Assembly (NCBI GenBank): GCA_013433145.1
Contig: CM024168.1
Coordinates: 14,624,868-14,688,867 of the forward strand
Origin: Ascaris suum
Taxonomy: Eukaryota > Nematoda > Chromadorea > Rhabditida > Ascarididae
Direction of reading: 5' to 3'
DNA length: 64,000 bases
The position numbers were made by a program, and so were the translations under genes. Shown in pieces: positions 62,509 through 64,000 of the stretch. Each line of letters opens with the position of its first letter. Positions within the stretch are counted from its first letter, which is position 1. Below the pieces are notes generated by a model, which ran no database searches, was not told the origin of the DNA, and saw only the letters and a list, made by a program, of their open reading frames with translations.

Positions 62509-62514
62509 AATAAA
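62509..62514 (+). terminator. PAM polyadenylation signal
   Basis: AATAAA begins ten bases after the stop codon at 62498. The close spacing supports 62320-62498 as a genuine last exon and suggests a very short 3' UTR. Confidence 0.5.
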
Positions 62515-62529
62515 CTTCCCGTAATTCCA

Positions 62530-64000
62530 TCGTTATTAGTCTTATTTGTAAAAGATCTGTAAGATGACTGTAATATATTTCACTTGTACAGATTGATCAC
62601 ACGCTACACATTATGTAAAAATTTCCCCTCTCTGATTAATTTAATTTTGAAACAACTTTAAATGAAAGTTGTCTCCAAAGAGGGGAAAGCGGTTATAAAT
62701 TTTTGCATTTTCCGCGGAAGATGTGTTGTCGAATTTTTTGCGTCTGTCTTTTTGCTTATAGTCGTCGTACTCATGGAAGATGGCTTGTTTGGGTTGGGCT
62801 AGGAATGGGCGACTGGGGAAGGACTTATGAATTTCAGCACTTTTCGGGGAGTTCTTGTTGGAGAGGGACTTGCTTTCGAGTTTTGCGCTGTATTAAGAGC
62901 TAGAGTTGATCAGTCTTCGCATTTGTTTGCATCATTTTCCATTAGCTACTGTATATCGGATCCTTTATGCTGGCATATCTTACATTGAACCCGTCGAAGG
63001 TGATAAGCAGAAATCGAGAAGGAGAGTGAGGTTATAAAGCCCCAGTTAGACATGCAATCTATCTTTCTAGCTGATGGCCAGTCCGATGATTGTTGGCAGG
63101 TGTACACAGGTATACGAATCTTCATTCCGCGTTCATAAAGGTGCGCCATTCTTGTTTATTAGGTGGCAAGTCTTATTAGGTAGATATGACTATGAAATGG
63201 AGAGTTTCAACCTCGGATTTGTAAGTGGTGATGACTCACACGTCGGGTATGATGGGATCTTTCAGTGAGCATTTCTCATTAATGGAAAGGAATAGAATTC
63301 GCTAACAATTCGGTGCTTTGCTGAAATATTGTGTAGATGATGTGTGTTTTTACACTGTTCTGCATTTGCTTGTTCCAGCAAAATTGCTTATATGATTTTG
63401 CCTTTTAAACGTATTTTTTTCGATGGAGTGCCGTTAAGTATGGGGCCACGATGGGAAGATTGGTGGAGTGAATAAAGTGGAAAAATAGAAGCGGATAAGG
63501 AGGGGTATATTGCATACTTTGCCCTATTACATATCTTGGACAAACTCCGTCCCTTCCCTAGACCATACGTCATCCTTTGTTTCAAGTTGCCAAGAATATG
63601 AGATGTTCATGAAGGGAATCTCTCGCTCTCGTCTATGCTGCTGGAATATTATTATATTTGCTTAGACAATTGTAGTGAGGAGACGCAATTTTCTGAGATC
63701 AGTCCAAAGAAATTTGCATAATGATGTAGATGAATGATACAGTGTTAAAATTGCTATTTCTTATATGTAAATATATCAAGTTTTCATATCATTCATGCAC
63801 TTCTTGTAATTTTTTCATTCGGAAGCAAGGAAAGTGGGAACGAGAAGAATGGGGGTCTCTGATTTGTTTCACATACTGCCACTGATCTATGGAGTATTCT
63901 CTTTCTCGAATTGTGAAGTGCAAAAATTATATGAGACCAAGGCGCCGTTAAATGGCGACTTATTTGATTATATTAAAATTGTCGTCGAAGATCGCCTGAG
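62530..64000. other. Region downstream of PAM
   Basis: No recognised coding exon or RNA gene on either strand. The open frames are short and without similarity. Confidence 0.5.

Overview
The window is nuclear DNA from an animal, most likely a nematode. It is A+T-rich, genes are split into many small exons separated by introns of hundreds to thousands of bases, and most 3' splice sites read TTTCAG or TTTGCAG, the usual nematode form. The proteins are animal proteins. A clade III (spirurid/ascarid-type) worm would fit, but that is inference.

Four protein-coding genes can be assembled by joining exons at phase-compatible splice sites. (1) 341-2095, minus strand: the middle of an SLC49-family major-facilitator transporter, closest to SLC49A3/MFSD7. 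Its C-terminal half lies beyond the left edge and its first exon was not found. (2) 19420-31159, plus strand: a complete four-exon plasmanylethanolamine desaturase (PEDS1/TMEM189/Kua), 285 residues, with an 8.3 kb first intron. (3) 35820-38191, minus strand: a complete three-exon CRIPT, 101 residues, whose first coding exon is only 16 nt. (4) 43575-62498, plus strand: a bifunctional peptidylglycine alpha-amidating monooxygenase (PHM domain, PAL domain, one membrane span, acidic tail) in about 15 exons. This is the main gene of the window.

The rest is intron and intergenic DNA. It holds a broken BEL/Pao-type reverse-transcriptase relic (about 11350-11945, minus strand), three long (TA)n arrays, eleven poly-C or poly-G tracts, several diverged local duplications, two tRNA-like Pol III promoter relics, two clear hairpins and two possible promoter regions with YY1-like boxes.

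The four genes do not form a pathway. PEDS1 makes the vinyl-ether bond of plasmalogens in the ER. PAM amidates neuropeptides in the secretory pathway. CRIPT is a small zinc-binding protein tied to PDZ scaffolds and the minor spliceosome. The SLC49 protein is a multi-pass transporter.

The observations most worth checking are the pairwise loss of conserved disulfides in PAM, an in-phase hydrophobic alternative last exon inside a PAM intron, and a palindrome around a YY1 box upstream of PEDS1. I found no clearly new biological system.
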